DNA of 35,474 nucleotides from Prosthecobacter sp. (GTDB lineage Bacteria > Verrucomicrobiota > Verrucomicrobiia > Verrucomicrobiales > Verrucomicrobiaceae), in assembly GCA_030827515.1 (NCBI GenBank), contig JAUREI010000019.1, positions 1 through 35,474 on the forward strand, read 5' to 3'. The notes beneath the pieces were generated by a model. The model was not told the origin of the DNA and searched no databases. It saw only the letters and a program-made list of their open reading frames with translations. A program made the position numbers and the translations under genes. Positions 22,821 to 31,869 of this stretch are shown in pieces. Position 1 is the first letter of the stretch. Every line of letters starts with the position of its first letter.

Positions 22821-24767
22821 ATGCCGGTCCGTGCTGTCTTCCTCCTGTTGCTTGCCTGTCTGCCGCTTTTGCCGGCCGGCTGTGGGGGGCTTGACCCACT
22901 GTTTGCAGACGGGGAGTTGCAGAGACTGACGGAAGAAATCGCCGCCACCGAAGCTAGGCTGGTTACCCTGCCGGAGCTGCGGGTTGCGGCTCAGACACAC
23001 CAACGCCTTGGTTTTCATGGTCGCAGCGCCGAGCCCGCCTGGATGGAAATCGATTTGGCAAGGGCGGCGGTGCTCGACGAGATCGTGCTTTTTCCAGCCC
23101 GGACGACAGAACCCGCCAACGGTGAAGCCGCCAGCGGGTTCCCGCCGGAACTGCGCGTGCTCGGCGCAGCAGCCGATGAGGCTCTGCAACCCCTGGCCGA
23201 GTGGCGTCAGCCGGAGGGCACGGCGGCGTTTGATCCGCCTTTCCTGCGCCTGCCGCTGCCGGGTTCGCTGCTGCGCCGGTTGCGTTTGGAAGTCCGCGGC
23301 GGCCAGGCGCGTGGTCGCGTCCGGTTTTTTGCGCTGGGCGAGGTGGTTCTGCTAGCCGGGGGCGCCAACCTCGCGCTTGGCGCGCCGGTTCGCGCCAGCG
23401 AAGGCATTGTCAACCCGCCGCGTTGGCAGCCGGCAAACCTGACCGACGGCTTCCTCTGGTTCGGCAACCTGCAGGGCCAGGGCATTGCTCGTGCAAACGG
23501 CTTCCACAGCCGCATCGAGTCGTCGCCGGAAGCCGTGCCCAAGTGGGTGGAAGTGGATCTCGGCAGCGAGGCCGCGATTGATGAGGTGAGGCTGGTACCC
23601 GCGCGCCCCATCGATTTCGCCGATGTCGCCGGCTTTGGCTTTCCGCCGCGCTACCGGGTCGAGTTGCTGCCGGAAAGCGGCCCGGGACTCACCCTTGACG
23701 CCAATCCGGAGGCTTCGCCCAACCCTGGCGATGCTGCCGTCTGCCTGCCGGCGGGAGGGCGTTCCGCCCGGCGGGTGCGGGTCATCGCTGAGCGGCTCTG
23801 GCAGCGCAGCGACGACTACATTTTTGCGCTCGGCGAACTGCAGGTTTGGGCCGGTGGTCGCAATCTGGCACTCGGTGGACATGTGGTTAGTTCGGACCAC
23901 GTGGTGGCTGCCTCCTGGCCATCGCAGGCCCTGGTGGACGGCCATGATAGCCGCCGGGAATTGTTGTCATGGGTGGATTGGCTCGAGCAGGTCAGCCTGC
24001 GCGCGACACTGACCCGCTCGCTGGAAGCCGCGCGCCAGAGGCTCGCAGTTGTCGAGCGCAGCCGTCAGCGCGCGGTTGTGCGAACGGTCCTCCTTGGCGG
24101 TGGTTTGCTGCTGGTCGCCTTGGTCGCCTTGCTGAGCTGGATGCACTATCGGCAGAAGCTGGCCCGCCAGCGCCTGCGCGAGCGATTGGCCCGCGATCTG
24201 CACGACGAGATCGGCTCGCAACTCAGTCACCTGTCCCTGCTGGCCGGCCAGGGTGAGGCCGCTGCCCTGCCTAGGATTGCCGCCGGGGCTCGTGAGTTGC
24301 AGCAGGTCATGCGCGACCTGGTCTGGCTGCTGGCCCCCGGCGGCGGCGATGCCCGCGATTTCACGGCCCGATTGCGGGCGACTGCAAGGCAGTGGCTTGA
24401 GCCAGTGGTCACCGAGGTGCAGGTCGAGGCGAACGGATCGCCACCTCCGGGTCATTTGCCGCTCGACTGGGCGCGCGAGGTGATGCTGTTTGTCCGCGAG
24501 GCCCTGACCAATGCCGCCCGCCACAGCCGTGCCCAGCGTGTGTCGGTCCTGCAAGAATGGCGGCCAGATGCCTTTGCATGGATTCTTGAAGACGACGGCG
24601 TTGGATTCGACGAGCAGGCCTCCGGGTTTGCCGCCGGTTCGGGTCTGGGCAATCTTCGCCATAGGGCCGGCGTTTTGCAGGGAAAACTCGTCATCAACGC
24701 CCGCCCCGGCAGCGGCACCCGCATCGAACTGACCTGCCCGCTCCCTCATGAATCTCTGGCTAATTGA
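22821..24767 (+). CDS. Membrane sensor histidine kinase (HisKA_3 type) with periplasmic discoidin-like modules
   Basis: 648 residues from ATG 22821. The N-terminal hydrophobic segment (MPVRAVFLLLLACLPLLPAGC) is a signal or anchor ending in a lipobox-like LPAGC, though Pro at -3 is unusual. The periplasmic part (about 30-410) holds two discoidin-like modules. The first contains AWMEIDLARAAVLDEIVLFPAR and FFALGEVVLLAGGANLALG. The second contains RWQPANLTDGFLWF, KWVEVDLGSEAAIDEVRLVPAR and RSDDYIFALGELQ. The start of a third (NLALGGHVVSSD) follows. A membrane helix lies at about 417-440. The NarL-type kinase core has His461 in RDLHDEIGSQLSHLS, the N box EALTNAARH and EDDGVGFDEQ. It overlaps the response regulator gene by 20 bp. 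Discoidin modules commonly bind sugars, so glycan sensing is a reasonable inference. Confidence 0.85.
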   Translation: MPVRAVFLLLLACLPLLPAGCGGLDPLFADGELQRLTEEIAATEARLVTLPELRVAAQTHQRLGFHGRSAEPAWMEIDLARAAVLDEIVLFPARTTEPANGEAASGFPPELRVLGAAADEALQPLAEWRQPEGTAAFDPPFLRLPLPGSLLRRLRLEVRGGQARGRVRFFALGEVVLLAGGANLALGAPVRASEGIVNPPRWQPANLTDGFLWFGNLQGQGIARANGFHSRIESSPEAVPKWVEVDLGSEAAIDEVRLVPARPIDFADVAGFGFPPRYRVELLPESGPGLTLDANPEASPNPGDAAVCLPAGGRSARRVRVIAERLWQRSDDYIFALGELQVWAGGRNLALGGHVVSSDHVVAASWPSQALVDGHDSRRELLSWVDWLEQVSLRATLTRSLEAARQRLAVVERSRQRAVVRTVLLGGGLLLVALVALLSWMHYRQKLARQRLRERLARDLHDEIGSQLSHLSLLAGQGEAAALPRIAAGARELQQVMRDLVWLLAPGGGDARDFTARLRATARQWLEPVVTEVQVEANGSPPPGHLPLDWAREVMLFVREALTNAARHSRAQRVSVLQEWRPDAFAWILEDDGVGFDEQASGFAAGSGLGNLRHRAGVLQGKLVINARPGSGTRIELTCPLPHESLAN

Positions 24768-25374
24768 AGACCACCGCGCCCTGCGTGAATCGCTTGTGCT
24801 CGCTCTCCGTCAGGCCCGGCCGGACTGGAGCCTGCAATCCTTTGCCTGCGCCGAGGACGCGCTCGCTGCCGCGGCGGCTGGGGTGGTGACCGACGTGCTC
24901 CTGCTCGATCTTGGTCTGCCCGGCCTCGGTGGTCTGGAGGCTTTGCCGTTGTTGAAGGCGGCGCTGCCCACGGCCGAGGTGGTGGTCTTCACGGTCTTCG
25001 ACGATGCCGACAAGATCTATGCGGCGGTCTGTGCCGGTGCTTCGGGTTACCTGCTCAAGTCGGAGCCGGTCGAGACCGTTGTACGTGCGGTTGAGGAAGT
25101 TCGCGAGGGCGGGTCGCCCATGCATCCGCAAGTGGCGCGCAAGGTGCTTGACCGCCTCAGCGGGCGACGGCAGGCACCGGAATCAATCCTGTCAGAACGC
25201 GAGCGCGCAGTGCTCCAGGCCATGGCCGAGGGGTTGACGAAAAAGGAGATTGCCGCCCGGCTCGACCTCAGCGTGCACACGGTCGACAACTACCTGCGCC
25301 GCATCTATCGCAAGCTGCATGTCAACACCCTCCAGGGTGCGGTGGCGAAGGCGCTCAAGGACGGCCTCCTGTGA
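24748..25374 (+). CDS. NarL/FixJ-family response regulator
   Basis: 208 residues. The receiver domain (1-118) has the acidic pair ED (7-8), phospho-acceptor Asp54 in LLLDLGLPGLGG and the conserved Lys in GYLLKSEP. The C-terminal LuxR-type helix-turn-helix (about 143-205) contains LSERERAVLQAMAEGLTKKEIAARLDLSVHTVDNYLRRIYRKL. It starts inside the 3' end of the kinase gene, so it is its cognate partner. The next gene is a DUF1549 protein 48 bp downstream in the same direction, the most obvious candidate target along with DUF1501. Confidence 0.95.
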   Translation: MNLWLIEDHRALRESLVLALRQARPDWSLQSFACAEDALAAAAAGVVTDVLLLDLGLPGLGGLEALPLLKAALPTAEVVVFTVFDDADKIYAAVCAGASGYLLKSEPVETVVRAVEEVREGGSPMHPQVARKVLDRLSGRRQAPESILSERERAVLQAMAEGLTKKEIAARLDLSVHTVDNYLRRIYRKLHVNTLQGAVAKALKDGLL

Positions 25375-25422
25375 CGCGATGCCGTGGCAGGAAAAGCACC
25401 GTGCTACACCGTATTCCTTGGT

Positions 25423-28359
25423 ATGATACTTCGCACCGTTTTCCTGCTGGTGGTCGCCACCTTCGCGGCCGCAGCGCCCGATTTTGAGCGCGAGGTGGCG
25501 CCGATTCTTGAGTCGCGCTGTCTGTCTTGCCATGCGGCCGGCAGTGCCAAGGGCGATGTCCGTCTCGACACCCGTGCCGGGGCGCTGGAACACCTGGTTG
25601 CCGGCCGGCCCGACGCCAGTTCCCTGATCGAGCAGGTCAGTGGCCCTGAACCTGACATGCCCAAAAAGGAGAAGCCCCTGACCGCCGCGCAGGTGGACAT
25701 CCTGCGTCGGTGGGTGCAGGACGGAGCGCCCTGGCCGGAGTCGCGCGTGCTAGTCGACCGCCCGGCGCGTGATTTGGAATGGTGGAGTCTCCGGGAGATC
25801 CGCAGCCCGGCCCTTCAGGGACAGCAGGCCAATCCGGTGGACTACCTGCTGGAGGCGAGGCTGGCCGAACGGGGTCTCAGGCCGGTGGCTGAAGCCGACG
25901 CGGTCACCCTGATTCGCCGGCTGAGCTACGACCTCACGGGCCTGCCGCCCTCGCCCGAACAGGTGGCAGCGTTTGCCGCCGATTACAGCCGCCACGCAGG
26001 GCCTGCGGTCGATGCGGCAGCCAGGCGTCTGATGGCCTCTCCGGCGTTCGGGGAAAAATGGGGCCAGCACTGGCTCGACCTCGTCCGCTACGCCGAGACG
26101 CACGGCTACGACAAGGACAAGCCGCGCTCCAACGCCTGGCCGTACCGGGATTATGTCATCCGGAGCCTCAACGGCGACAAACCCTATGACCGCTTCGTGC
26201 AGGAGCAGATTGCCGGTGACGCCTTGTATTCCGGCGATCCCGACGGCGTGCTGGGTCTCGGCTTTCTCGCCGCCGGTCCCTGGGATTTCATCGGTCACAC
26301 GGAGGTCGGCGAGGGCAAGGTCGACGGCCGCATCGCCAAGCATCTCGACCGTGATGAAATGATCTCCGCCGTCTTCAACGTCTTCACCAGCACGACGGTT
26401 CAGTGCGCCCAGTGCCATCACCACAAGTTCGATCCGGTGACGATGCAGGACTACTACCGCCTGCACGCCGTCTTTGCCGCCGTCGACCGTGCCGAACGGG
26501 TGTACACCGGATTGCCGCCCGACCAGGAACGGCGGCGCAACGCGCTGCTCGCGAAGGTCAATACCCTGAAGGCTGAACGGAGTCGTCTGCAAAGCGAGGC
26601 CAAACGCGAACTCGGAGCGCGCACCTCGGGGATTGAGCGACGCCTGGATGAACTCAAGTTGAAGCATGGCTCGCCCCTTCGCCCGCAGTATGGCTGGCAC
26701 AGCCAGATCTCCAAAGTTCAGGAGACGGTCAAGTGGGTGCAGCTTGATCTCGGCAAGCCGCAGGGGGTCGAACAGATCCGGCTCATTCCAGCGTACGACA
26801 CCTACAACGGCATCGGCGCCGGTTTTGGATTTCCAGTTCGCTATCAGGTCGAGGTAGGCAACGACGCCGAGTTTAAGCAGGGCGTGCGACGGGTTCGCGA
26901 TGCCACCGCCACCGACCAAGCCAATCCCCGTCATGGCGAGATCCTGATCGACGTCGGTGGTGAGGCCGTGCGCTATCTGCGTGTCACCGCCACCCGTCTC
27001 GCGCTGCGCCAGGATGACTACATCTTTGCTCTCGGTGAGTTGCAGGCGATCGGTGGTGAGAACCATGACAATCTTGCCCTGGGGGCCGCGGTGCATTCCC
27101 TCGACAGTATTGAGGCGGCGCCACGATGGGGTCGGGCCAATCTCACGGATGGCATCTGGCATCGCGAAGTGGGTGATCCCGGCGTTCTCGCCGAACTGCG
27201 TGAACTGGAGGCACAAAAGGAGGCCATCGAGAAGGAGTTGACCGATCCTGCCCGCGAAACGCGCCTGCAGGCCATCGCCGCGGAGCTCGCCGTGTTGAAT
27301 CCCGAACTCGCAGCCTTTCCCAAGGGGGAGGTGGTGTATGCCGCAGCCACCGACTTCAATGCGCAGGGCCGATTCCTCCCGACCGGCGGCCGGGCGCGCG
27401 AGATTCGCCTGCTGCAACGCGGTGACATTCGCTCACCCGGCGACCTCATGCGTCCAGGCCTCCCACCGCTTTGGCCCGGAGCGCCGGAGCAGTTCGATGT
27501 GAAAGCGGACACCCCCGAAGCCGACGCCCGCGCCGAACTCGCCCGGGCAATCACGGCGGGCGGGAACCCGCTGTTCTGGCGCAGCATCGTCAACCGGCTC
27601 TGGCTGTGGACCTTCGGGCAGGGGCTTGTTGCCAGCCCCAATGATTTCGGGCGCATGGGTCAGCCGCCGAGCCACCCCGAACTGCTGGAGTTCCTCGCCG
27701 CCCGGCTGCGCGACGATCCGCGTCACTCGCTCAAGGACATTGTCAGGCTGCTGGTCACCAGTCGCGCCTATCGCCGGGCCACGGTGCACGACGAGGGTAA
27801 CGCCCGCATTGACGCCAACAATGAGCTTCTCTGGCGAGCCAATCGCCGACGCCTGACCGCCGAGGAATTTCGCGACAGCCTCTTGCAGGTGGCCGGTGTC
27901 CTGCGACTTGAACCGCGCGGTGGATCGAGTTTTCAGGATTTTGTCATCGAGAAGCCCCAGCACTCGCCGCATTACCAGTATCATCTCCATGATCCGAACG
28001 ATCCGGCAGGCCACCGCCGCAGTGTCTATCGCTTCATCGTGCGCAGCCAGCCGCAGCCCTTCCTGACCAGCCTCGACTGCGCCGACCCTTCGCAAAGCGT
28101 GCCCCAGCGCGATGAATCCACCACGGCGCTGCAGGCACTTGCCCAGTGGAACAACCGCCTGGTTGAGGCCATGTCCATCCAGTTTGGCAAGCGTCTGGCC
28201 AAGGAGGCCGATCCCGTGACTGCGGCCTGCCTCGCTGCCCTGGGACGCCCGCCGACGAACGCGGAGCAGGTCGCCCTGGGTGGGCACCTCAAGGAACATG
28301 GCACCACCGCCCTGGCGCGGGTGATGTTCAACCTGAACGCCTTCGTTTACCTCGACTGA
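25423..28359 (+). CDS. Exported cytochrome-c/DUF1549/DUF1553 protein with inserted discoidin-like module
   Basis: 978 residues from ATG 25423, which gives a signal peptide (MILRTVFLLVVATFAAAA). Domains in order: planctomycete-type cytochrome c (PSC1) with heme motif CLSCH at 33-37; DUF1549 at about 110-330, ending near a second CxxCH (CAQCHHHKFDP, Cys328); a coiled segment (RNALLAKVNTLKAERSRLQSE); a discoidin-like insertion at about 415-580 (VKWVQLDLGKPQGVEQIRLIPAY, RQDDYIFALGELQ, RWGRANLTDGIW); another helical stretch; and DUF1553 at about 690-960. The family is abundant in Planctomycetota and Verrucomicrobiota, usually paired with DUF1501 and associated with polysaccharide use, but its biochemistry is unproven. 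The insertion closely resembles the sensor region of the histidine kinase two genes upstream. Confidence 0.9.
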   Translation: MILRTVFLLVVATFAAAAPDFEREVAPILESRCLSCHAAGSAKGDVRLDTRAGALEHLVAGRPDASSLIEQVSGPEPDMPKKEKPLTAAQVDILRRWVQDGAPWPESRVLVDRPARDLEWWSLREIRSPALQGQQANPVDYLLEARLAERGLRPVAEADAVTLIRRLSYDLTGLPPSPEQVAAFAADYSRHAGPAVDAAARRLMASPAFGEKWGQHWLDLVRYAETHGYDKDKPRSNAWPYRDYVIRSLNGDKPYDRFVQEQIAGDALYSGDPDGVLGLGFLAAGPWDFIGHTEVGEGKVDGRIAKHLDRDEMISAVFNVFTSTTVQCAQCHHHKFDPVTMQDYYRLHAVFAAVDRAERVYTGLPPDQERRRNALLAKVNTLKAERSRLQSEAKRELGARTSGIERRLDELKLKHGSPLRPQYGWHSQISKVQETVKWVQLDLGKPQGVEQIRLIPAYDTYNGIGAGFGFPVRYQVEVGNDAEFKQGVRRVRDATATDQANPRHGEILIDVGGEAVRYLRVTATRLALRQDDYIFALGELQAIGGENHDNLALGAAVHSLDSIEAAPRWGRANLTDGIWHREVGDPGVLAELRELEAQKEAIEKELTDPARETRLQAIAAELAVLNPELAAFPKGEVVYAAATDFNAQGRFLPTGGRAREIRLLQRGDIRSPGDLMRPGLPPLWPGAPEQFDVKADTPEADARAELARAITAGGNPLFWRSIVNRLWLWTFGQGLVASPNDFGRMGQPPSHPELLEFLAARLRDDPRHSLKDIVRLLVTSRAYRRATVHDEGNARIDANNELLWRANRRRLTAEEFRDSLLQVAGVLRLEPRGGSSFQDFVIEKPQHSPHYQYHLHDPNDPAGHRRSVYRFIVRSQPQPFLTSLDCADPSQSVPQRDESTTALQALAQWNNRLVEAMSIQFGKRLAKEADPVTAACLAALGRPPTNAEQVALGGHLKEHGTTALARVMFNLNAFVYLD

Positions 28360-28363
28360 TGTC

Positions 28364-29794
28364 ATGAACCGCCGACACCTGCTCTCCTCCCTGCCTGGTC
28401 TCGCCCTGGCCGACCTATTGCTGCGCGATGGCGCTCTTGCCGCCTCCGGCGTGCTGAATGCCGGCCTGCATCATCCACCCCGTGCCAAGCGGGTCGTGCA
28501 GCTTTTCATGGCTGGCGCCGCCAGCCATCTCGATCTCCGGGATCACAAGCCGCTGCTGAAGCAGAAAGACGGGCAGCCTTGGGACCCCGGTGAGAAGGTG
28601 GAACTCTTCCAGAGCACGCCCGGTGCCTGCTTTGCCAGTCCCTGGTCCTTCCGGGCCCACGGTGAGTCGGGCAAGATGTTGAGCGACATTGTCGCGCCAC
28701 TGGGTGATGTGGTGGATGACATTGCCTTCGTCCACAACGTCGTCGGCAAGACCGGTGTGCACAGCCAGGGCACGCTTCTGCAGACGACGGGCTTCCAGTT
28801 GCCCGGATTCCCCAGCGCGGGCTCGTGGGTCAGCCACGCTCTCGGCAGCGAGAGCGACAACCTGCCGTCTTTTGTCGTTTTGCCCGACCATCGTGGACTG
28901 GCCTCCAATGGTGCCAAGAACTGGGCCAGCGCTTTTTTGCCCGCCCAGCATCAGGGGACCGTCATCCGCCCTGGAAGTGAGGCACCCGTGGCTGACCTGC
29001 TGCCACCCGCCTCCGTCGCCCCCGCCGCCGATCGCGCCGGACTTGATGTCCTTGCTCGGCTGAATGCCGCCCACGCGCGGGAACGTACCGGTGACGACCG
29101 CCTGCAGGCGCGGGTGCGAAGCTACCAGCTCGCCGCCGCCATGCAGCTCAGTGCCACCGATGCGCTCGACGTTGATGGCGAGCCGCGGCATATCCGGGAG
29201 ATGTATGGCCTGGCCTCGGAAGGCCCCGGTGTCGAGGATACCACGATCAACGTCAAGGCCGAGACGGAATTCTTTGGGCGCAAGTGCCTCGTCGCGCGCC
29301 GCCTGCTCGAGCGTGGCGTCCGTTTCGTGCAGATCTGGAGCGGCAACGACAACGGCTTTCCGCGCCGGAACTGGGACAGCCACGAGGACGTCAAGCGTGA
29401 CCATGAACCGCTCGCCCTTGGCATGGCGCGCGGAGCGGCGGCTCTCATCAAGGACCTCAGGCAGCGCGGCATGCTGGACGACACGATCCTCCTCTGGACC
29501 ACCGAATTCGGTCGCATGCCTTGCTCCCAGGGCAGCCGTGGCCGTGACCACAACCCCTTCGTTTTCACCAACTGGCTCTGCGGGGGCGGGGTCAAGGGCG
29601 GCACCTACGGTGAAAGCGATGCCTGGGGATTCCGCCCGGCCGATCCAGGTCGAGCCACCACGGTCTATGACATCCATGCCACTGTGATGCACCTGCTTGG
29701 CATCGATCATGAGCGCCTGACCGTTCGCCACAATAGCATTGACCGCCGATTGACGGATGTTCACGGCCATGTCTTGACCGACCTGCTGGCCTGA
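28364..29794 (+). CDS. DUF1501 family protein (sulfatase/alkaline phosphatase-like fold)
   Basis: 476 residues. The N-terminus (MNRRHLLSSLPGLALADLLL) is a Tat-like signal of the form usual in this family. The body has the DUF1501 hallmarks VVQLFMAGAASHLDLRDHKP, VHNVVGKTGVHSQG, SHEDVKRDHEPLALGMARG and TTEFGRMPCSQGSRGRDHNPFVFTNWL, related to metal-binding loops of the alkaline phosphatase/sulfatase superfamily. The classical sulfatase C/S-x-P-x-R formylglycine site is not seen. It starts 4 bp after the DUF1549 gene, so the two are surely co-transcribed. Paired DUF1549/DUF1501 genes are a recurrent planctomycete/verrucomicrobial module with no settled function. Confidence 0.93.
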   Translation: MNRRHLLSSLPGLALADLLLRDGALAASGVLNAGLHHPPRAKRVVQLFMAGAASHLDLRDHKPLLKQKDGQPWDPGEKVELFQSTPGACFASPWSFRAHGESGKMLSDIVAPLGDVVDDIAFVHNVVGKTGVHSQGTLLQTTGFQLPGFPSAGSWVSHALGSESDNLPSFVVLPDHRGLASNGAKNWASAFLPAQHQGTVIRPGSEAPVADLLPPASVAPAADRAGLDVLARLNAAHARERTGDDRLQARVRSYQLAAAMQLSATDALDVDGEPRHIREMYGLASEGPGVEDTTINVKAETEFFGRKCLVARRLLERGVRFVQIWSGNDNGFPRRNWDSHEDVKRDHEPLALGMARGAAALIKDLRQRGMLDDTILLWTTEFGRMPCSQGSRGRDHNPFVFTNWLCGGGVKGGTYGESDAWGFRPADPGRATTVYDIHATVMHLLGIDHERLTVRHNSIDRRLTDVHGHVLTDLLA

Positions 29795-29864
29795 GGACGC
29801 ACGATCACCCACGGCAAGGATAAAGAAGCGATGGAAGCATCCGTCTCCCACGTTACCATGGGGC

Positions 29865-30506
29865 ATGCCAGCCAAAGTCCTGACCATCCTGCTCACCGAC
29901 GACCATGCCGTTGTCCGCAACGGCTTTCGTCACATCCTCGCGGCGGAATGGGACATGGAGGTGGTGGGCGAGGCTTCCAATGGCCGTGAGGCGGTTGAAA
30001 TGGCTGACCGGCTCAAGCCCGATGTGGTCGTCATGGATGTGACCATGCCGGAACTCAACGGAATTGAGGCCGCCCGCCGGATCTGCAAGGCCTGTCCGCG
30101 CACCCGTATCCTGGCCCTGTCGATGCACAAGGATGCGGTCTATGTGCGCGAAATCCTGAGGGCCGGTGCGCACGGATACCTCCTCAAGGACTCGAGTCAG
30201 GCCGATTTCCTCTCGGCGGTGCGGGCTGTCGCCGTTGGCAAGGGCTGGCTCAGTCCCGAGGTTTCCGACGCGGTGCTGGATGACTACCGGCGCCACGTCA
30301 GCAATCCGGTTGACCTGCTTTCCACGCGCGAGCGTGAGGTGCTGCAACTCATTGCGGAAAGCAAAACCAACAAGGAGATTGCCTCGGCCCTGCATCTCAG
30401 CGTGTACACCGTCGAGGCGCATCGTTCGCGCATCATGGAAAAGCTGAACCTGCACTCGATCGGAGAATTGGTTCGTTTTGCCATGCGCAACGGACTCATC
30501 GACTGA
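29865..30506 (+). CDS. NarL/FixJ-family response regulator (second system)
   Basis: 213 residues. The receiver domain has DDH at 12-14, phospho-acceptor Asp58 in VVVMDVTMPELNG and Lys in GYLLKDSS. The LuxR-type helix-turn-helix at the C-terminus reads LSTREREVLQLIAESKTNKEIASALHLSVYTVEAHRSRIMEKL. It is more typical of the family than the first regulator. The kinase gene follows after 9 bp, reversing the kinase-regulator order of the first system. It lies 70 bp downstream of the DUF1501 gene, so it may belong to the same transcript or have its own promoter in that gap. Confidence 0.95.
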   Translation: MPAKVLTILLTDDHAVVRNGFRHILAAEWDMEVVGEASNGREAVEMADRLKPDVVVMDVTMPELNGIEAARRICKACPRTRILALSMHKDAVYVREILRAGAHGYLLKDSSQADFLSAVRAVAVGKGWLSPEVSDAVLDDYRRHVSNPVDLLSTREREVLQLIAESKTNKEIASALHLSVYTVEAHRSRIMEKLNLHSIGELVRFAMRNGLID

Positions 30507-30515
30507 GGGATTTTC

Positions 30516-31838
30516 ATGCCGGACCAATGGCTCATTCTCGGGAGGCGGGTGAACGAGCGCACCGTCCTGCGTGGTCTGATTGCTGGATTCGGCACGGTCA
30601 TGCTGCTGCTCGGGGCGGCTGGCTGGCTGGCAGTGCACGAAGGACGGTCCATCCGTCTGAATGCCGAGGAACTGATGCGCGAGCAGGTGCTTGTCACCCG
30701 TCTGCTGCATGAGGCGCAAGTTGAGGAAGATGCACTTGCGCTGGCACTGCACCGGTTGACGAGTTCGGCGGAACTGGCGGAGCGCGCGGAACGCGTTCAC
30801 GAACTGGAAGAGGCCGATCGCGCCATCGCACGCCTGGCCGCTCAGGCGAGCATGACGGCGCAGGCGGAGCCCTGGCGGCACCTGGCGGCGGCGACCCGGC
30901 TTTTTTCCGAGGGAGTGCGCCAGGCCTTCGAGGTCCAGGGCAATGTCCCCCGTGAAAGCATGGAGCGTCTGTTCTCCGCTCATGATGAGGTTGTGCGCCT
31001 GATTCACGGCCTGATTCTGGAGAGCACGGACCATCTGGAGACGCTGGATCTGCGCCTCTCCGGCCACCTGCGCACCCTGGCCGGGAAGTCCGCGCTGCTG
31101 CTGGGATCGGCAGTTCTGTTGTCCTGTGCCTGCGCGGCGGGTACCATTGGTTACGTGCGGGCCAGTATCCGGCACATTGAGGCGCAGGCGGATGAACTTC
31201 ATCGTGTGTCGTGGCACATGCTGCAAGGCCAGGAGGAGGCGGCTCGGCGCTTCAGTCATGAACTCCATGATGAACTGGGCCAGTCGCTCGCCGCGGTTCG
31301 CGCCAACCTCGTTGCGCGTTCCGGACCCGACGAGGCGCACCGCCGGGCCGACTGCCTGCAGTTGGTCGATTCGGCGATCGCCAACGTGCGCGAACTTTCC
31401 CAGCTGCTGAGGCCTGTGATCCTCGATGACTTTGGTCTGGATGCCGGCCTGCGCTGGCTGACCGAGGGATTTGCACAGCGGACGCGGCTGCAGGTGGATT
31501 ACGAGTCCGATCTTGCCGAGCGTCTGCACAGTGATCTCGAAACGCACCTATTCCGCATTGGACAGGAGGCACTCACCAACGTCGCCCGGCATTCCGGGGC
31601 GACGCGGGTCTCCCTGCACCTGCGCACCGAAGACGGCCGCGTGCGACTGGACATTGAGGACAACGGCAGGGGGCTGCCGGCGGACATGACTTCCACGCGT
31701 CCGGGCCTGGGGTTGACCGGCATGCGCGCACGTGCCCGTCAATGTGGAGGCATTTTGGAAATTGAACCCGTGTCACCACACGGGCTCGCTCTGCGTGTCG
31801 ATGTGCCCCTGCGGCCAGCCGAACCCGAGCGGGCTTAG
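30516..31838 (+). CDS. Membrane sensor histidine kinase (HisKA_3 type), second system
   Basis: 440 residues. Two membrane helices (about 20-40 and 192-213) flank an exported helical region of about 150 residues rich in Glu, Ala and Leu, resembling a four-helix-bundle sensor such as CHASE3 or MCP-type ligand domains. The cytoplasmic part has His251 in SHELHDELGQSLAAVRANL, the N box EALTNVARHSGATRV, the G1 box DIEDNGRGLPAD and the G2 box GLGLTGMRARA. Unlike the first kinase it has no discoidin modules, so it senses a different cue. It is the partner of the regulator immediately upstream. Confidence 0.93.
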   Translation: MPDQWLILGRRVNERTVLRGLIAGFGTVMLLLGAAGWLAVHEGRSIRLNAEELMREQVLVTRLLHEAQVEEDALALALHRLTSSAELAERAERVHELEEADRAIARLAAQASMTAQAEPWRHLAAATRLFSEGVRQAFEVQGNVPRESMERLFSAHDEVVRLIHGLILESTDHLETLDLRLSGHLRTLAGKSALLLGSAVLLSCACAAGTIGYVRASIRHIEAQADELHRVSWHMLQGQEEAARRFSHELHDELGQSLAAVRANLVARSGPDEAHRRADCLQLVDSAIANVRELSQLLRPVILDDFGLDAGLRWLTEGFAQRTRLQVDYESDLAERLHSDLETHLFRIGQEALTNVARHSGATRVSLHLRTEDGRVRLDIEDNGRGLPADMTSTRPGLGLTGMRARARQCGGILEIEPVSPHGLALRVDVPLRPAEPERA

Positions 31839-31869
31839 GCGTCCGCTTGCATTCCGCGCAAGCCCGCCG

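Noticed and set aside
25750-27417. Minus-strand ORF (555 residues) antisense to the DUF1549 gene
   Set aside because: The + strand has two CxxCH motifs and conserved family segments; the antisense ORF is a GC-driven shadow.
29853-31547. Minus-strand ORF (564 residues) opposite the second two-component system
   Set aside because: It spans two clear + strand genes with phospho-acceptor and kinase motifs and shows no domain of its own.
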